In this document: in pieces, positions 7,503 through 16,511 of the stretch
Layout: each line of letters starts with the position of its first letter
Numbering within the stretch: the stretch's first letter is position 1
Source: an uncultured Dorea sp.
GTDB taxonomy: Bacteria > Bacillota > Clostridia > Lachnospirales > Lachnospiraceae
Direction: 5' to 3'
NCBI GenBank assembly: GCA_910586965.1
Contig: CAJUMF010000030.1
Span: 1 to 41,684, forward strand
Length of the DNA stretch: 41,684 nt
Program-made: the position numbers and the translations under genes
Notes under the pieces: generated by a model
Told to the model about the DNA's origin: nothing
The model's database searches: none
What the model saw: only the letters and a program-made list of their open reading frames with translations

Positions 7503-9572
7503 TTAGAACTCCTCTTTACGTCTGTGGCGCCATACAGACAGTACCCCTTGAAGGAGAACAGCAGCTCCGATACCTCCGACAAGCAGCAGTACAGCCAGCC
7601 ACATTGCTCTTCTATTGGACTGCTCCTGTTTTTGGGCCTCTTCCGTCTTCCATACAGCGGTTTCTTCCGCCATCTTATCATCACTCTCCTCGGCAACAGT
7701 CTCCTTTATAGCAAGAGGTGCTGCGATAAAATCATATACCTCTTTATTTTCCACATCGCCGATTCTTGTATAAGTGAGCTTTTCCGTCATCTCTCTTAAA
7801 AGCGTCTCATTGGTCTCCTTATTTTTATAACGAGATGCTTTGGCTTCTTTCAGCCCATCCTGCAAAAGCTTTTCTGACTGTTCCTGTGCTTTTTCCACAT
7901 TTTCCTGTACATTCGTTATATTTTTTGCCGTTTCTTCATAAACATTGCTTACATACTCCTCGGACTCTTCGGTATGTTCTGCTACCTTCTGCTCTATCTC
8001 CTGGTTATTCGACTGGAAGGAATCCGTGATCTGGTCTACTTTCTCATTTTCAATGTACGCAGTAAGATTATAAGCGTTCAGCTCATCATTTAATTCTTTA
8101 TCTGCTTTTCCAGCCGCCTGATATTTATCCTTTATCACTTCAAAAGCATCATTCAGAGTCTTCTTTTTTTCCGTAAACTGCTGCATGATACTTTCCTGAC
8201 CGCCCTCTGACGTCTCTACCAGTACTTCGCCTTGAGCACGGATAATCTCAGCAGTGCTTTTTTCCGAATCACCGATTGCTTCATTCAGTGTCTTGACTTC
8301 CGGAGTCCCTGTTCCCGGTCCTTCGCCGGATATATCTTCACCTTTTGTACAATTATCAATTAGTGAATGTTTTTGAACATATTGTTTTCTGCCTATTTTT
8401 TCTGTCAGCTGGTTAAGGTAAGCTTTCCAACTGCCTTCGTCTTTATCTGCCAATACATCTTCCCCAAGCTCCTTACTGAGCATCTCCGACAGCTCTTTCA
8501 CGTACTTTTCTACATCTTCGAATTCATATTCGTCATCTGCACGGTATGGTTTTAACATATCCTGGTATTTTGTTTCTGTGTCTTCATATTCTTTCAGTAT
8601 CTCTAAAAGCGCTGTCTTGTTATCTCCCGCATTTGCCTCATTATATTGCTTTATATATTCGTCATAAGTCTTTATCGCCTCTTCCAGCTTCTCTTTGGCC
8701 TGCTTGTACTGCTCCGCCAGGTCCGGCTTTTCAACTGAGAATTCTGAAAGCTTTGTATTACCATCTGTGAGTGCCTCATATGCCTCATTTATCTTTGCTA
8801 ATGTCTCTTTGGACCGTTCCTTTGTTTTATCTATATCGCTCTGTCCGTTTTTAATAAATTCCTGATATGTCGCTCCCAGTCCGGATACAAGATCCGCATT
8901 TTTTTCATACTGCTTTTTCAGGTCAAGAGAAGTTATATTATTTTCCACCTCCGCTGTTTCCGGAAGCTCCACCAGCTCAATCAAATTCCCGGCATCCACA
9001 GCATTTAAAAGTTCCGCATCTTTTTCATCATTTTTGATAATTGTCTCTGTCGCGTCCTGCGCACTATGAAATTCTTTCATAACGGAAGAAAGATACACTT
9101 TTGTAAGGCTGTCATTCATATTCTGAGCCATAACTGCAATCTGTCTTGCAGTCTTTTCTCTGCCCGCATCATCTAACTTGTCGTCTATCGTATATGCGAT
9201 GCTGCTCTCTACGGGTTGTTCATTAACACTGTACACCGATTTTGAAAAATCAGAAGGTATCACCACGTAAGCGTGATACAGTCCGGTCTTGACTCCGTTT
9301 CTTGCATCCTGAAGACCGGTAACTGTATATTCCACGCCGGAATAAGGAAGAATTTTTGATGCATACTGTATCGTTTCTCCATTCTGTTCTATGCCTTCAT
9401 CCATATCTACTACCGCAATCCCTTTTTCACTGTCTTCATATTTTCTTGTCTGTGCCACTTCACTTTGAGGCTGTGCCAGACTATGACTGCCAAAAAAATA
9501 TCCGCCTCCTGCTGCCAGCAAGATTACTGCTGCCAATATGCCTGTTTTTAATAATTTCTTCGCTTTCTTCAT
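7503..9572 (-). CDS. esaA: T7SSb EsaA-like membrane protein (YhgE/Pip N-domain, short form)
   Basis: A 689-residue protein. Residues 8-28 form a membrane helix, followed by the YhgE/Pip-type region (GIAVVDMDEGIEQNGE, LPYSGVEYTVTG, HAYVVIPSDFS) seen at the start of EsaA/YueB. A long Glu/Lys-rich helical ectodomain fills the middle, and there is one membrane helix near the C terminus (about 654-680) with a basic tail. EsaA spans the membrane and reaches to the cell surface in T7SSb. Staphylococcal EsaA and YueB are near 1000 residues with several C-terminal membrane helices; this form has only one there. It is the first gene of the operon. Confidence 0.85.
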   Translation of the reverse strand: MKKAKKLLKTGILAAVILLAAGGGYFFGSHSLAQPQSEVAQTRKYEDSEKGIAVVDMDEGIEQNGETIQYASKILPYSGVEYTVTGLQDARNGVKTGLYHAYVVIPSDFSKSVYSVNEQPVESSIAYTIDDKLDDAGREKTARQIAVMAQNMNDSLTKVYLSSVMKEFHSAQDATETIIKNDEKDAELLNAVDAGNLIELVELPETAEVENNITSLDLKKQYEKNADLVSGLGATYQEFIKNGQSDIDKTKERSKETLAKINEAYEALTDGNTKLSEFSVEKPDLAEQYKQAKEKLEEAIKTYDEYIKQYNEANAGDNKTALLEILKEYEDTETKYQDMLKPYRADDEYEFEDVEKYVKELSEMLSKELGEDVLADKDEGSWKAYLNQLTEKIGRKQYVQKHSLIDNCTKGEDISGEGPGTGTPEVKTLNEAIGDSEKSTAEIIRAQGEVLVETSEGGQESIMQQFTEKKKTLNDAFEVIKDKYQAAGKADKELNDELNAYNLTAYIENEKVDQITDSFQSNNQEIEQKVAEHTEESEEYVSNVYEETAKNITNVQENVEKAQEQSEKLLQDGLKEAKASRYKNKETNETLLREMTEKLTYTRIGDVENKEVYDFIAAPLAIKETVAEESDDKMAEETAVWKTEEAQKQEQSNRRAMWLAVLLLVGGIGAAVLLQGVLSVWRHRRKEEF

Positions 9573-9621
9573 CTCTTCACTCCTCTTTTGCCGCCCCTAA
9601 CTGCTAAGGGAATTGTTAAAA

Positions 9622-9627
9622 ATTATA
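9622..9627 (-). promoter_or_regulatory. Probable promoter -10 of the T7SS operon
   Basis: A perfect TATAAT on the minus strand lies about 50 bases before the esaA-like start codon. No good -35 hexamer is found 16-18 bases upstream, so the promoter may need an activator, for example at the adjacent tandem repeats. Confidence 0.55.
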
Positions 9628-9670
9628 CCATCTATCTTTTCTCTCTGATTTTTTTGACTTTAAATGGTAA

Positions 9671-9710
9671 ATATTTGGCTTCAATTTGACATATTTCGCT
9701 TTTAAATGAC
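9671..9710. repeat. Tandem 20-bp direct repeat upstream of the T7SS operon
   Basis: Two adjacent 20-base units (9671-9690 and 9691-9710) share 15 of 20 positions: ATATTT-S-GCTT then a variable part ending TGAC. A related TTTGAC...TAAATG element occurs just before them (9653-9666). The repeats lie about 45-90 bases upstream of the -10 of the T7SS operon and are spaced about two helical turns, so they could bind a regulator as a dimer or in tandem. Confidence 0.55.
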
Positions 9711-9759
9711 AAAAAAATAACCTCAAGAGAACCCGTTACACAAAGTTCCTATGAGGTTA
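9711..9759 (-). terminator. Intrinsic terminator after the pheST-queA gene group
   Basis: On the minus strand, AACCTCA...TGAGGTT forms the outer stem, with a second short paired segment inside (GGAAC/GTTCT region), followed directly by a run of seven T. It ends transcription coming from queA before the T7SS promoter region. Confidence 0.75.
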
Positions 9760-9774
9760 CTTACATTATTACAG

Positions 9775-9921
9775 TTATCTAAAACGGCAGACTGCTTTGG
9801 TTCCTTCTTCCTTGGCAGAAAGATAACGCAGCTTCCATCCGTGAGCCAGGGCAATCTCCCTGCACACCTCTTTTACAATCTCCTCATCAGCGACCGCATC
9901 TTTATAGAAAATCTTTTTCAT
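9775..9921 (-). pseudogene. Second frame of a broken small ORF
   Basis: A 48-codon frame (MKKIFYKDAVADEEIVKEV...) ending just before the terminator. It overlaps the 19-codon frame at 9902-9961 by 20 bases in another reading frame. Removing one A from the A5 run near 9917 would fuse both into one 62-residue protein led by a strong ribosome site. I read it as the 3' part of a frameshifted gene. I do not recognise the family; the sequence has an acidic helix and a HGWKLRYL stretch. A genuine short ORF with its own start is possible, but its ribosome site is weak. Confidence 0.5.
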
Positions 9922-9961
9922 CTATTATCTCTACCAGACCACGCAACGTATCTCTGCTCAT
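9902..9961 (-). pseudogene. First frame of a broken small ORF
   Basis: A 19-codon frame (MSRDTLRGLVEIIDEKDFL) with an excellent AGGAGG site 7 bases before the ATG. It stops where the next frame takes over. The strong translation signal on such a short product argues that it is the 5' end of the gene continued at 9775-9921 after a one-base shift in an A run. Confidence 0.5.
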
Positions 9962-10026
9962 AAAATACCTCCTAGTGCGAATATGCCTCACATCAAGCAG
10001 TATTTTTCAAACGTGCAAAAACGGTG

Positions 10027-11052
10027 TTAATAGATAAACATCGCATCCCCAAAGGAGAAGAACCGATACCTCTCTTTCACCGCTTCCTCATACGCCGCCA
10101 GTACGTTCTCTCTCCCAGCCAGCGCACTCACCAACATGATGAGCGTTGACTCTGGCAGATGAAAATTAGTGATCAATCCGTCAAGCACTTTAAACTCATA
10201 CCCCGGATAGATAAAGATATCTGTCCATCCGCTTTTCTCTTCCAGACGCCCTGCCTCATCCGCCGCGGACTCTATCGTGCGGCAGCTTGTAGTTCCCACA
10301 CATATAACTCTGTTCCCGTTTTTCTTCGCCCGGTTGATCTTTTCCGCCGCCTCCCCATCTATCCGATAAAACTCCGAGTGCATATGGTGATCTGTAATCT
10401 CGTCCGCCTTCACCGGGCGGAATGTCCCAAGTCCTACATGAAGGGTAACTCTGGCAATCTCAATCCCTCTCTTCTGGATATCTTCTAAAAGCTCCGGCGT
10501 AAAATGAAGCCCTGCCGTAGGCGCTGCCGCCGAGCCGGTGTGCTTCGCGTATACTGTCTGATACCGATTCTTATCCTCAAGCTGATGAGTAATATAGGGC
10601 GGCAGAGGCATCTGCCCGAGCTGATCTAAGATTTCCTCAAAAATCCCCTCATAGGAAAACCGGACCAGACGGTTACCCTCTTCCACGATGTCTTCCACCT
10701 CTCCTACAAGCAATCCGTCACCAAAGCTTATCTTCGCGCCGGGCTTTGCTTTTTTTCCCGGCTTTACCAGAGTCTCCCATATATTATTCTCTTTTCTTTT
10801 TAACAATAATACTTCAATCTTTGCATCGGTCCCAATCTTTGAACCGATAAGCCTCGCCGGAATCACCTTTGTATCGTTAATTACCAGACAATCTCCTGCC
10901 TTTAGATAGTCTGTAATCTCCCTGAATACATGGTGAGAAACAGCCCCGGACTCCTTGTCAAGGACAAGAAGCCTGGAGCTGGAACGATCCGCTAACGGAT
11001 CCTGTGCAATCAATTCTTCCGGCAATTCATAATAAAAATCCGTTCGTTTCAT
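10027..11052 (-). CDS. queA: tRNA preQ1(34) S-adenosylmethionine ribosyltransferase-isomerase QueA
   Basis: A 341-residue enzyme that transfers and isomerises the ribose of S-adenosylmethionine onto 7-aminomethyl-7-deazaguanine in tRNA wobble position 34, making epoxyqueuosine. The family signatures are all present: YELPEELIAQDPLADRSSSRLLVLD at the start, LVINDTKVIPARL, PLPPYI, YQTVYAK..GSAAAPTAGLHFT and LITNFHLPESTLIMLVSA. The length is normal. The start chosen is ATG; a TTG one codon upstream abuts the RDD gene stop. It is the last intact gene of the T-box-led group. Confidence 0.97.
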   Translation of the reverse strand: MKRTDFYYELPEELIAQDPLADRSSSRLLVLDKESGAVSHHVFREITDYLKAGDCLVINDTKVIPARLIGSKIGTDAKIEVLLLKRKENNIWETLVKPGKKAKPGAKISFGDGLLVGEVEDIVEEGNRLVRFSYEGIFEEILDQLGQMPLPPYITHQLEDKNRYQTVYAKHTGSAAAPTAGLHFTPELLEDIQKRGIEIARVTLHVGLGTFRPVKADEITDHHMHSEFYRIDGEAAEKINRAKKNGNRVICVGTTSCRTIESAADEAGRLEEKSGWTDIFIYPGYEFKVLDGLITNFHLPESTLIMLVSALAGRENVLAAYEEAVKERYRFFSFGDAMFIY

Positions 11053-11055
11053 CAA

Positions 11056-11712
11056 TTATGAATCCCTTTCTATTGTTGTATCTGTATCATTTTCCAGAGA
11101 TGTCTGCACATCTGGCTCATGAGTATCTTGCGGCCTGATATACGGTGCATCCCAGGGCATTCCCGGAGATGTTTCCTGCTCCGGAACTCTTCCCATAGGC
11201 TCTGTAAACGGAGTGAACACTGTCTCCATCTTAAAGACCTTGATCTTCTTCCCATAGATGACCCGCGTGTCACAGAGAATATCATGGATCCCCCGTTTTT
11301 CCTTATCGATGCCAATCATAAGATAGCCTACTCCCATAATAACGCCGCTCAAAAATCTTCCCACAGTCTCACGGTACACAATCGTAAGAAAGCTCGGCTT
11401 TTCCTCTTCTCCGGCACTGATGACACGAAGGTTCATCGCCTTTTTCCCAAGGGTAGTCCCTGTGTAATACGTGCAGAGGACAAAATACAACGCCTCCGAC
11501 AGATACAAAACGATATCCTTCAGATTGTATTGAAACAGAAGGTTCCCTCCAAGCACGGTCCCCTGCACCGCAGCCATAATCCCCGAGACCGAAAGCCGAA
11601 CGGCAAAAAGTGCAAAAAACACGATGACGCTGTCAAGAAGATAGGCTGCAAAACGTACCCAGAATCCTGCATATTCATATCCTGCCGTATCATTACTGTA
11701 ACTGTTCTGCAT
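11056..11712 (-). CDS. RDD family membrane protein
   Basis: A 218-residue integral membrane protein. The N-terminal FWVRFAAYLLDSVIVFF carries the Arg...Asp pair that names the RDD family. KRGIHDILCDTRVIY supplies the last conserved Asp. Three or four membrane helices lie within residues 18-130. The C-terminal 60 residues are a hydrophilic, Pro/Thr-rich tail. The role of RDD proteins is often unclear, with transport suggested for some. The start overlaps the end of sppA by 20 bases and queA follows directly, so the genes are cotranscribed. Beyond the family I cannot assign a substrate. Confidence 0.88.
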   Translation of the reverse strand: MQNSYSNDTAGYEYAGFWVRFAAYLLDSVIVFFALFAVRLSVSGIMAAVQGTVLGGNLLFQYNLKDIVLYLSEALYFVLCTYYTGTTLGKKAMNLRVISAGEEEKPSFLTIVYRETVGRFLSGVIMGVGYLMIGIDKEKRGIHDILCDTRVIYGKKIKVFKMETVFTPFTEPMGRVPEQETSPGMPWDAPYIRPQDTHEPDVQTSLENDTDTTIERDS

Positions 11713-12676
11713 AGTACATCAGCACCCCGCTTTCCTTTTCTTCTGCGGTTTCTTTCAGTATCTGCGCTTCCGATTTTGGAACAAGTTCTGAAGCTTTTGA
11801 GAACAGCTCAGACAGGATCCTGTCCTTCGTCTTCGGTTGATAGAACTCATAGACACCCAGTTTCTGGCTCATATCTGCTTTCATATCTGCAAGCAGGCTG
11901 ATCTCATCGATCAATCCATTTTCCTTCGCCTGCTTTGCAGTGTAAGTCCGCCCATCTGCCAGAACTTTCACCTCTTCCGCAGACATATTCCGTCCTTCGG
12001 ATACTTTCCCTACAAAATCTTCATAACATTCATTGACCTGGGATTGATAGATTGCAATCTGCTCCTCCGTCATCTTGCTGCTGTCTTTATTTTTCCCACT
12101 TGTGATGCTTATATAACGCATCCCCAGCTTTTCATAAAGTCCTGTCATATCGAATCCTGACATGATCACACCGATCGAGCCGGTAGTTGTATTCGGATTT
12201 GCGTAGATCTTATCCGCGGGCATAGATACCATATACCCGCCGGATGCCGCATAATGAGCCATATAATCCCAGATAGGACGTCCCGTCTTTTCTTTATATT
12301 CCTGCAGTTTTTGATAGAGCTCTTCGGATTCATATACGGTCCCGCCGGGAGAATCTACATAAAGCAGCATCCCCTTATTATTCTTGTCATTTATCAGCCT
12401 GTCAATATACTCCAGCGTCGTAACATGCTGGTAACTCTGCTCTGTATCAAAAATCCCAAGCTCTGCCTGCTGCTCGATCGTTCCTACAACATTGACAATT
12501 GCAATATAATCCTTCTTCGGCGCATTAAATTCTATCCCTCCAGTCAGAGACAATGCGTCTTTCATGCTCTTATCCAATGCTTTCTGAGAAAATGTATTGG
12601 TAAGCACACTGCTTATACCAATAATGATAAATAATCCTGCCGCTACTACAAGACCTATCGTTTGCTTTTTATTCAT
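11693..12676 (-). CDS. sppA: Signal peptide peptidase SppA (S49 family)
   Basis: A 327-residue membrane-anchored serine protease of the short, Bacillus-like SppA type. It has one N-terminal membrane helix (about 7-27). The S49 fold follows, with YVDSPGGTVYESEELY, the nucleophile Ser in TTTGSIGVIM, the general-base Lys candidate in ITSGKNKDSS and the ADGRTYTAKQAKENGLIDEI helix. It degrades signal peptides left in the membrane and, in Bacillus, helps against membrane stress. It follows pheT by 17 bases with an AGAGG site. No regulatory signal of its own is evident, so it probably shares the T-box transcript. Confidence 0.93.
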   Translation of the reverse strand: MNKKQTIGLVVAAGLFIIIGISSVLTNTFSQKALDKSMKDALSLTGGIEFNAPKKDYIAIVNVVGTIEQQAELGIFDTEQSYQHVTTLEYIDRLINDKNNKGMLLYVDSPGGTVYESEELYQKLQEYKEKTGRPIWDYMAHYAASGGYMVSMPADKIYANPNTTTGSIGVIMSGFDMTGLYEKLGMRYISITSGKNKDSSKMTEEQIAIYQSQVNECYEDFVGKVSEGRNMSAEEVKVLADGRTYTAKQAKENGLIDEISLLADMKADMSQKLGVYEFYQPKTKDRILSELFSKASELVPKSEAQILKETAEEKESGVLMYYAEQLQ

Positions 12677-12693
12677 CCGTAAAAACCTCTTTT

Positions 12694-15114
12694 CTATTTG
12701 CGAAGCTCGATTCCCATACCTTCAAGTGCTTTCAGGATTCTGTCCATAGCCTCTGTCACCTCTGTATCCGACAGCGTCTTATCCTTTGCCCTGAACACAA
12801 TGGAATAAGCGACAGACTTAAATCCTTCCTTAATCTGGGAGCCTTCGTAGAGATCGAACAGTGCATAGCTCTCTAAGTATGCCCCGCCTTTCTTCTCAAT
12901 GACCTCCTCAATCTGTCCTGCCAGGATACCTTTTGGCACTACCATGCTGATGTCGCGGTTTACCGCCGGGAATCTCGCAATTCCGGCATACTTCCTGTCA
13001 AAAGTAGCCATCTCTACAATGTACGGCATGTCGATGACCGCCACATAGGCCCTCGTTCCGATTCCGTAACTGTCTGCCACCTCCGGATGCACCTCGCCGA
13101 GATATCCCACTGTCTTTCCTTTGTAAATGATGTTCGCCTGGCGGCCCGGATGGAGATACGGCTTTCCGGCGTCGGGGTCATAGGTTTCTTTTCCCCGCAG
13201 CCCCGCTTTGTCAAAGAACTCCTCCACTACGCCCTTCATGCTGAAGAAGTCCCCTTCCCCGTACATGCCAAGGGTAAACTGCATCCTCTCCTCCGGCAGC
13301 TCCGTAAGGGGCAGCGCCTTTGGAAGATAAATGTTCCCAAGCTCATACAGCCTTACATTTTTGTTCCTGCGGTTATAGTTGGTCGCCAGCGACGTAAGCA
13401 TCCCGTTTAAGGACGTGGTACGCATGATGCTGTAGTCCTCCCCGAGAGGATTCATGATCTCCACCGTGTTTCTTAAGGGGGAATCTGCCGGAATCAGGAG
13501 CTTATCAAACACCTTCGGACTCTCAAAGGAATAGCTCATCCCCTGGCTGAACCCGCAAAATTCCGCAATATCCCTGGCAATCTCCTCAATCCTCAGCTTA
13601 AAGGAAAGCTTGCCCGCTGTGGCCTCCCCGGCAGGCAGCGTCGTCGGGATATTGTCGTAGCCGTAAAATCTCGCAACTTCCTCTGCCAGGTCCGCAACGC
13701 GGAACAGATCGTGACGGAACGTAGGCGCAATCACCTCATTGGTCTCCTCATCATATTCAAGGTCAATCATTTTAAAGTAAGAAAGCATCTCCTCCCTGGA
13801 AATATCCGTGCCGAGAAGTGCATTGATCTTCTCTGCGTCAAAGGGAACGCGCACCGGTTCTTTCTTCTTTCCGTACACATCCACAATGCCGCCGACAACC
13901 TCTCCTGCCCCAAGCTCCTCAACCAGCTGGCAGGCGCGGTTGATTGCCGCCTCCGCGTTATTCGGGTCAAGGCCTTTCTCAAACTTTCCTGACGCGTCCG
14001 TCCTTAAGCCCACTTTTTTGCTGGACTTGCGGATGTTCGTGCCGTCAAAGCACGCCGCCTCAAAAAGCATGGTCTGCACGTCGTCCGTGATCATGGAATT
14101 TTCACCGCCCATGATTCCCGCGATGCCGACGGATTTCTCCCCGTCGCATATCATCAGCACGGAATCATCCATCTGCCGCTCCTGACCGTCCAGAGTCACG
14201 AATTTTTCATCCTTTCCGGCTCTCCGTACAATGATCTCATGCCCTGCGATGGTGTCAAGGTCGTAAGCGTGCATAGGCTGCCCGTACTCTTCCATCACAT
14301 AGTTGGTAATATCGACCAGGTTGTTGATCGGGCGGATTCCCACGGATGCCAGCCTTCTCTGCATCCACTTGGGAGACGGGCCGATTTTAATATTCTTTAC
14401 CACTCTGGCGCAATATCTGGGGCAAAGGTCCGTATCTTTCACCGAAACCTTGATATAGTCATTCACATCTTCGCCGTTTCCTGTCTCTGCCACAACCGGA
14501 GGAGTAAAGCTTTTGCGGAAAGTCGCAGCTGCCTCCCTGGCGATGCCGATTACGCTGAAACAGTCCACCCGGTTTGAAGTAACCTCGTACTCAAATACCA
14601 CATCATCAAGCCCTAAGGCTTTCACGGCGCTTTCCCCTACTTTCGCATCCTCCGGGAAAATGTAGATGCCGGACTCCGGAGACTCCGGGTACATATCCCG
14701 GTTAGAGCCAAGCTCCTCAATGGAGCACATCATGCCGCAGCTCTCCACGCCGCGAAGTTTCCCTTTTTTAATCTTCACGCCGCCTTCCACGCGGCTCCCC
14801 GGCTCATGGCCTCCCGCCACGCGGCCGCCGTCTAATACCACCGGAACTTTGTCTCCCTCTTTTACATTGGGCGCGCCTGTAACAATCTGCACGGTCTCTG
14901 CGCCCACATTTACCTGGCAGATAATCAGCTTATCCGCATCCGGGTGTTTCTCGATTTTATCAATCTGGCCGATGACAATCTTGTCAAGGTCGGCGTCTAA
15001 CTTCTCATATCCCTCTACCTTTGTGCCGGACAGCGTCATGGCGTCGGTGTACTCCTGCGCTGTGACATTAAGGTCCGGGACATATGCTTTTATCCATGAT
15101 AATGATGTATTCAT
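12694..15114 (-). CDS. pheT: Phenylalanine-tRNA ligase beta subunit
   Basis: An 806-residue beta chain of the (alpha-beta)2 Phe-tRNA synthetase. An N-terminal tRNA-binding (EMAP-II-like) domain lies at about 40-155 (KIVIGQIDKIEKHPDADKLIICQVNVG). The B3/B4 editing domain, the B5 domain (VPFDAEKINALLGTDIS) and the catalytic-like core follow. A C-terminal ferredoxin-like anticodon-binding domain begins near RFPAVNRDISMVV. The length is normal. It starts 30 bases after pheS with a GAAGGAG site and is expressed from the same T-box leader. Confidence 0.98.
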   Translation of the reverse strand: MNTSLSWIKAYVPDLNVTAQEYTDAMTLSGTKVEGYEKLDADLDKIVIGQIDKIEKHPDADKLIICQVNVGAETVQIVTGAPNVKEGDKVPVVLDGGRVAGGHEPGSRVEGGVKIKKGKLRGVESCGMMCSIEELGSNRDMYPESPESGIYIFPEDAKVGESAVKALGLDDVVFEYEVTSNRVDCFSVIGIAREAAATFRKSFTPPVVAETGNGEDVNDYIKVSVKDTDLCPRYCARVVKNIKIGPSPKWMQRRLASVGIRPINNLVDITNYVMEEYGQPMHAYDLDTIAGHEIIVRRAGKDEKFVTLDGQERQMDDSVLMICDGEKSVGIAGIMGGENSMITDDVQTMLFEAACFDGTNIRKSSKKVGLRTDASGKFEKGLDPNNAEAAINRACQLVEELGAGEVVGGIVDVYGKKKEPVRVPFDAEKINALLGTDISREEMLSYFKMIDLEYDEETNEVIAPTFRHDLFRVADLAEEVARFYGYDNIPTTLPAGEATAGKLSFKLRIEEIARDIAEFCGFSQGMSYSFESPKVFDKLLIPADSPLRNTVEIMNPLGEDYSIMRTTSLNGMLTSLATNYNRRNKNVRLYELGNIYLPKALPLTELPEERMQFTLGMYGEGDFFSMKGVVEEFFDKAGLRGKETYDPDAGKPYLHPGRQANIIYKGKTVGYLGEVHPEVADSYGIGTRAYVAVIDMPYIVEMATFDRKYAGIARFPAVNRDISMVVPKGILAGQIEEVIEKKGGAYLESYALFDLYEGSQIKEGFKSVAYSIVFRAKDKTLSDTEVTEAMDRILKALEGMGIELRK

Positions 15115-15144
15115 CTTTTTTACTCCTTCTACAAAAATATTTTC

Positions 15145-16164
15145 TTAGAACTGTTTTAAAAATCTTATATCATTTTCGTACAGCAACCGCATATCATCAA
15201 TCTCATATTTCAGCAGCGCGATTCGCTCCAATCCTACGCCGAAAGCAAATCCGGTGTACTCTTTGGGGTCGATGCCGCACATCTCCAGCACATGGGGATG
15301 TACCATGCCGCAGCCCAGGATTTCTATCCAGCCGGAGCCTTTGCAGAACCGGCAGCCTTTTCCTCCGCACTTAAAGCAGGATACGTCCACCTCCGCGCTT
15401 GGCTCTGTGAAAGGGAAATGATGAGGGCGGAACTTGGTCTTTGTGTCCGGCCCGAACAGCTCTTTTGCAAACACTTCAAGCGTTCCCTTAAGGTCTGCAA
15501 AGGAAATATTTTTATCAATGACCAGCCCTTCAATCTGATGGAAGGACGGGGAGTGGGTTGCGTCCACCTCGTCAGAGCGGAACACCCTTCCCGGCGCAAT
15601 CATACGGATGGGGAGCTTTCCTTCTTCCATCACCCGGGCCTGCACCGGAGACGTCTGGGTACGCAGCACAATCTCCTTATTGATATAGAAAGTATCCTGC
15701 TCATCCTTAGCCGGATGGTCAGCCGGGATATTTAACTTCTCGAAGTTGTAAAGGTCGTACTCTACCTCCGGCCCTTCCACCACTTCATAACCCATGCCTA
15801 CGAAGATCCTCTCCACCTCCTCAAGGGCAATGGTATTCGGATGGCGGTGCCCCACCATGTTCTTCTTCGACGGCAGCGTAACGTCGATGACCTCCTGCTT
15901 TAACTTCTCCGCGCGGATGGCGCGCTCCATCTTCTTTTTACTCTCCTCAAGAAGGGATTCAATCGCCGCCCTGGTGTCATTCACCATCTGGCCCACCTTC
16001 GGCCGGTCCTCGGCAGCTACATCCTTCATCCCTTTTAACACTGCGGTAAGCTCTCCCTTCTTCCCCAGGAATCTTACCCTCACATCGTTAAGCTTTTCCG
16101 GCATGTCGGCACTCTCAATAGCCTTTAACGCCTCTTCCCTGATGCTCTGTAATCTTTCTTTCAT
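15145..16164 (-). CDS. pheS: Phenylalanine-tRNA ligase alpha subunit
   Basis: A 339-residue catalytic alpha chain that charges tRNA-Phe. An N-terminal coiled coil (1-90) is followed by the class II synthetase core: GHRHPNTIALEEVERIFVGMGYEV, motif 2 (RMIAPGRVFRSDEVDATHSPSFHQIEG) and motif 3 (GFAFGVGLERIALLKY). The HFPFTEPSAEVDVSC stretch lines the Phe site. A CxxCGGKGCRFCKGSGW zinc-finger-like insertion is visible, as in many Firmicutes PheS. The ATG at 16164 is preferred to the GTG one codon earlier. The gene directly follows the T-box leader. Confidence 0.98.
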   Translation of the reverse strand: MKERLQSIREEALKAIESADMPEKLNDVRVRFLGKKGELTAVLKGMKDVAAEDRPKVGQMVNDTRAAIESLLEESKKKMERAIRAEKLKQEVIDVTLPSKKNMVGHRHPNTIALEEVERIFVGMGYEVVEGPEVEYDLYNFEKLNIPADHPAKDEQDTFYINKEIVLRTQTSPVQARVMEEGKLPIRMIAPGRVFRSDEVDATHSPSFHQIEGLVIDKNISFADLKGTLEVFAKELFGPDTKTKFRPHHFPFTEPSAEVDVSCFKCGGKGCRFCKGSGWIEILGCGMVHPHVLEMCGIDPKEYTGFAFGVGLERIALLKYEIDDMRLLYENDIRFLKQF

Positions 16165-16189
16165 CACTATCGTTTCCTTTCTCTGTCAT

Positions 16190-16506
16190 TTTGAAATAAA
16201 GAATATGCCTTGGCACATTCTCGCGTATCATAAAAAAATCCCCATCCCTATCTGCATAGGGACGAGGAACTACCCGCGATACCACCCTGATTCCCATACA
16301 TCCTAAAACATACAGGCACTCATTGCTGCGTAACGTGCAGGCACGGCATTTCCTACTCCATCATATGAATGTGTTTCAAAAATGCAGCTTGCGTGGGAAA
16401 TTCGATTGCCATCTGAACCTGAGGGAACTTTCAGCCGGAGATTCCCCCTCTCTGATGGAAAATGGCTCTCTACTTTACACGGTCATCGCTTTTTCCTATC
16501 TATACT
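16190..16506 (-). promoter_or_regulatory. T-box riboswitch leader (Phe type) of pheST
   Basis: This untranslated leader precedes pheS. The T-box consensus AGGGTGGTATCGCGG lies at 16274-16288. It is followed by a terminator hairpin (16241-16267, stem TCCCTAT/ATAGGGA extended) and a run of seven T (16232-16238). The stem I part contains the usual AGAGAGCC and GGCTGAAAG elements. A plausible specifier UUC (Phe) occurs in AATTTCCCAC (16397-16399). Uncharged tRNA-Phe should pair with the specifier and T-box to favour the antiterminator. Confidence 0.93.
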
Positions 16507-16511
16507 TCAAC

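Noticed and set aside
11119..11901. 260-codon plus-strand open frame
   Set aside because: Antisense to the RDD protein and sppA, both with strong family motifs. The His/Arg/Cys-rich composition is typical of an antisense frame.
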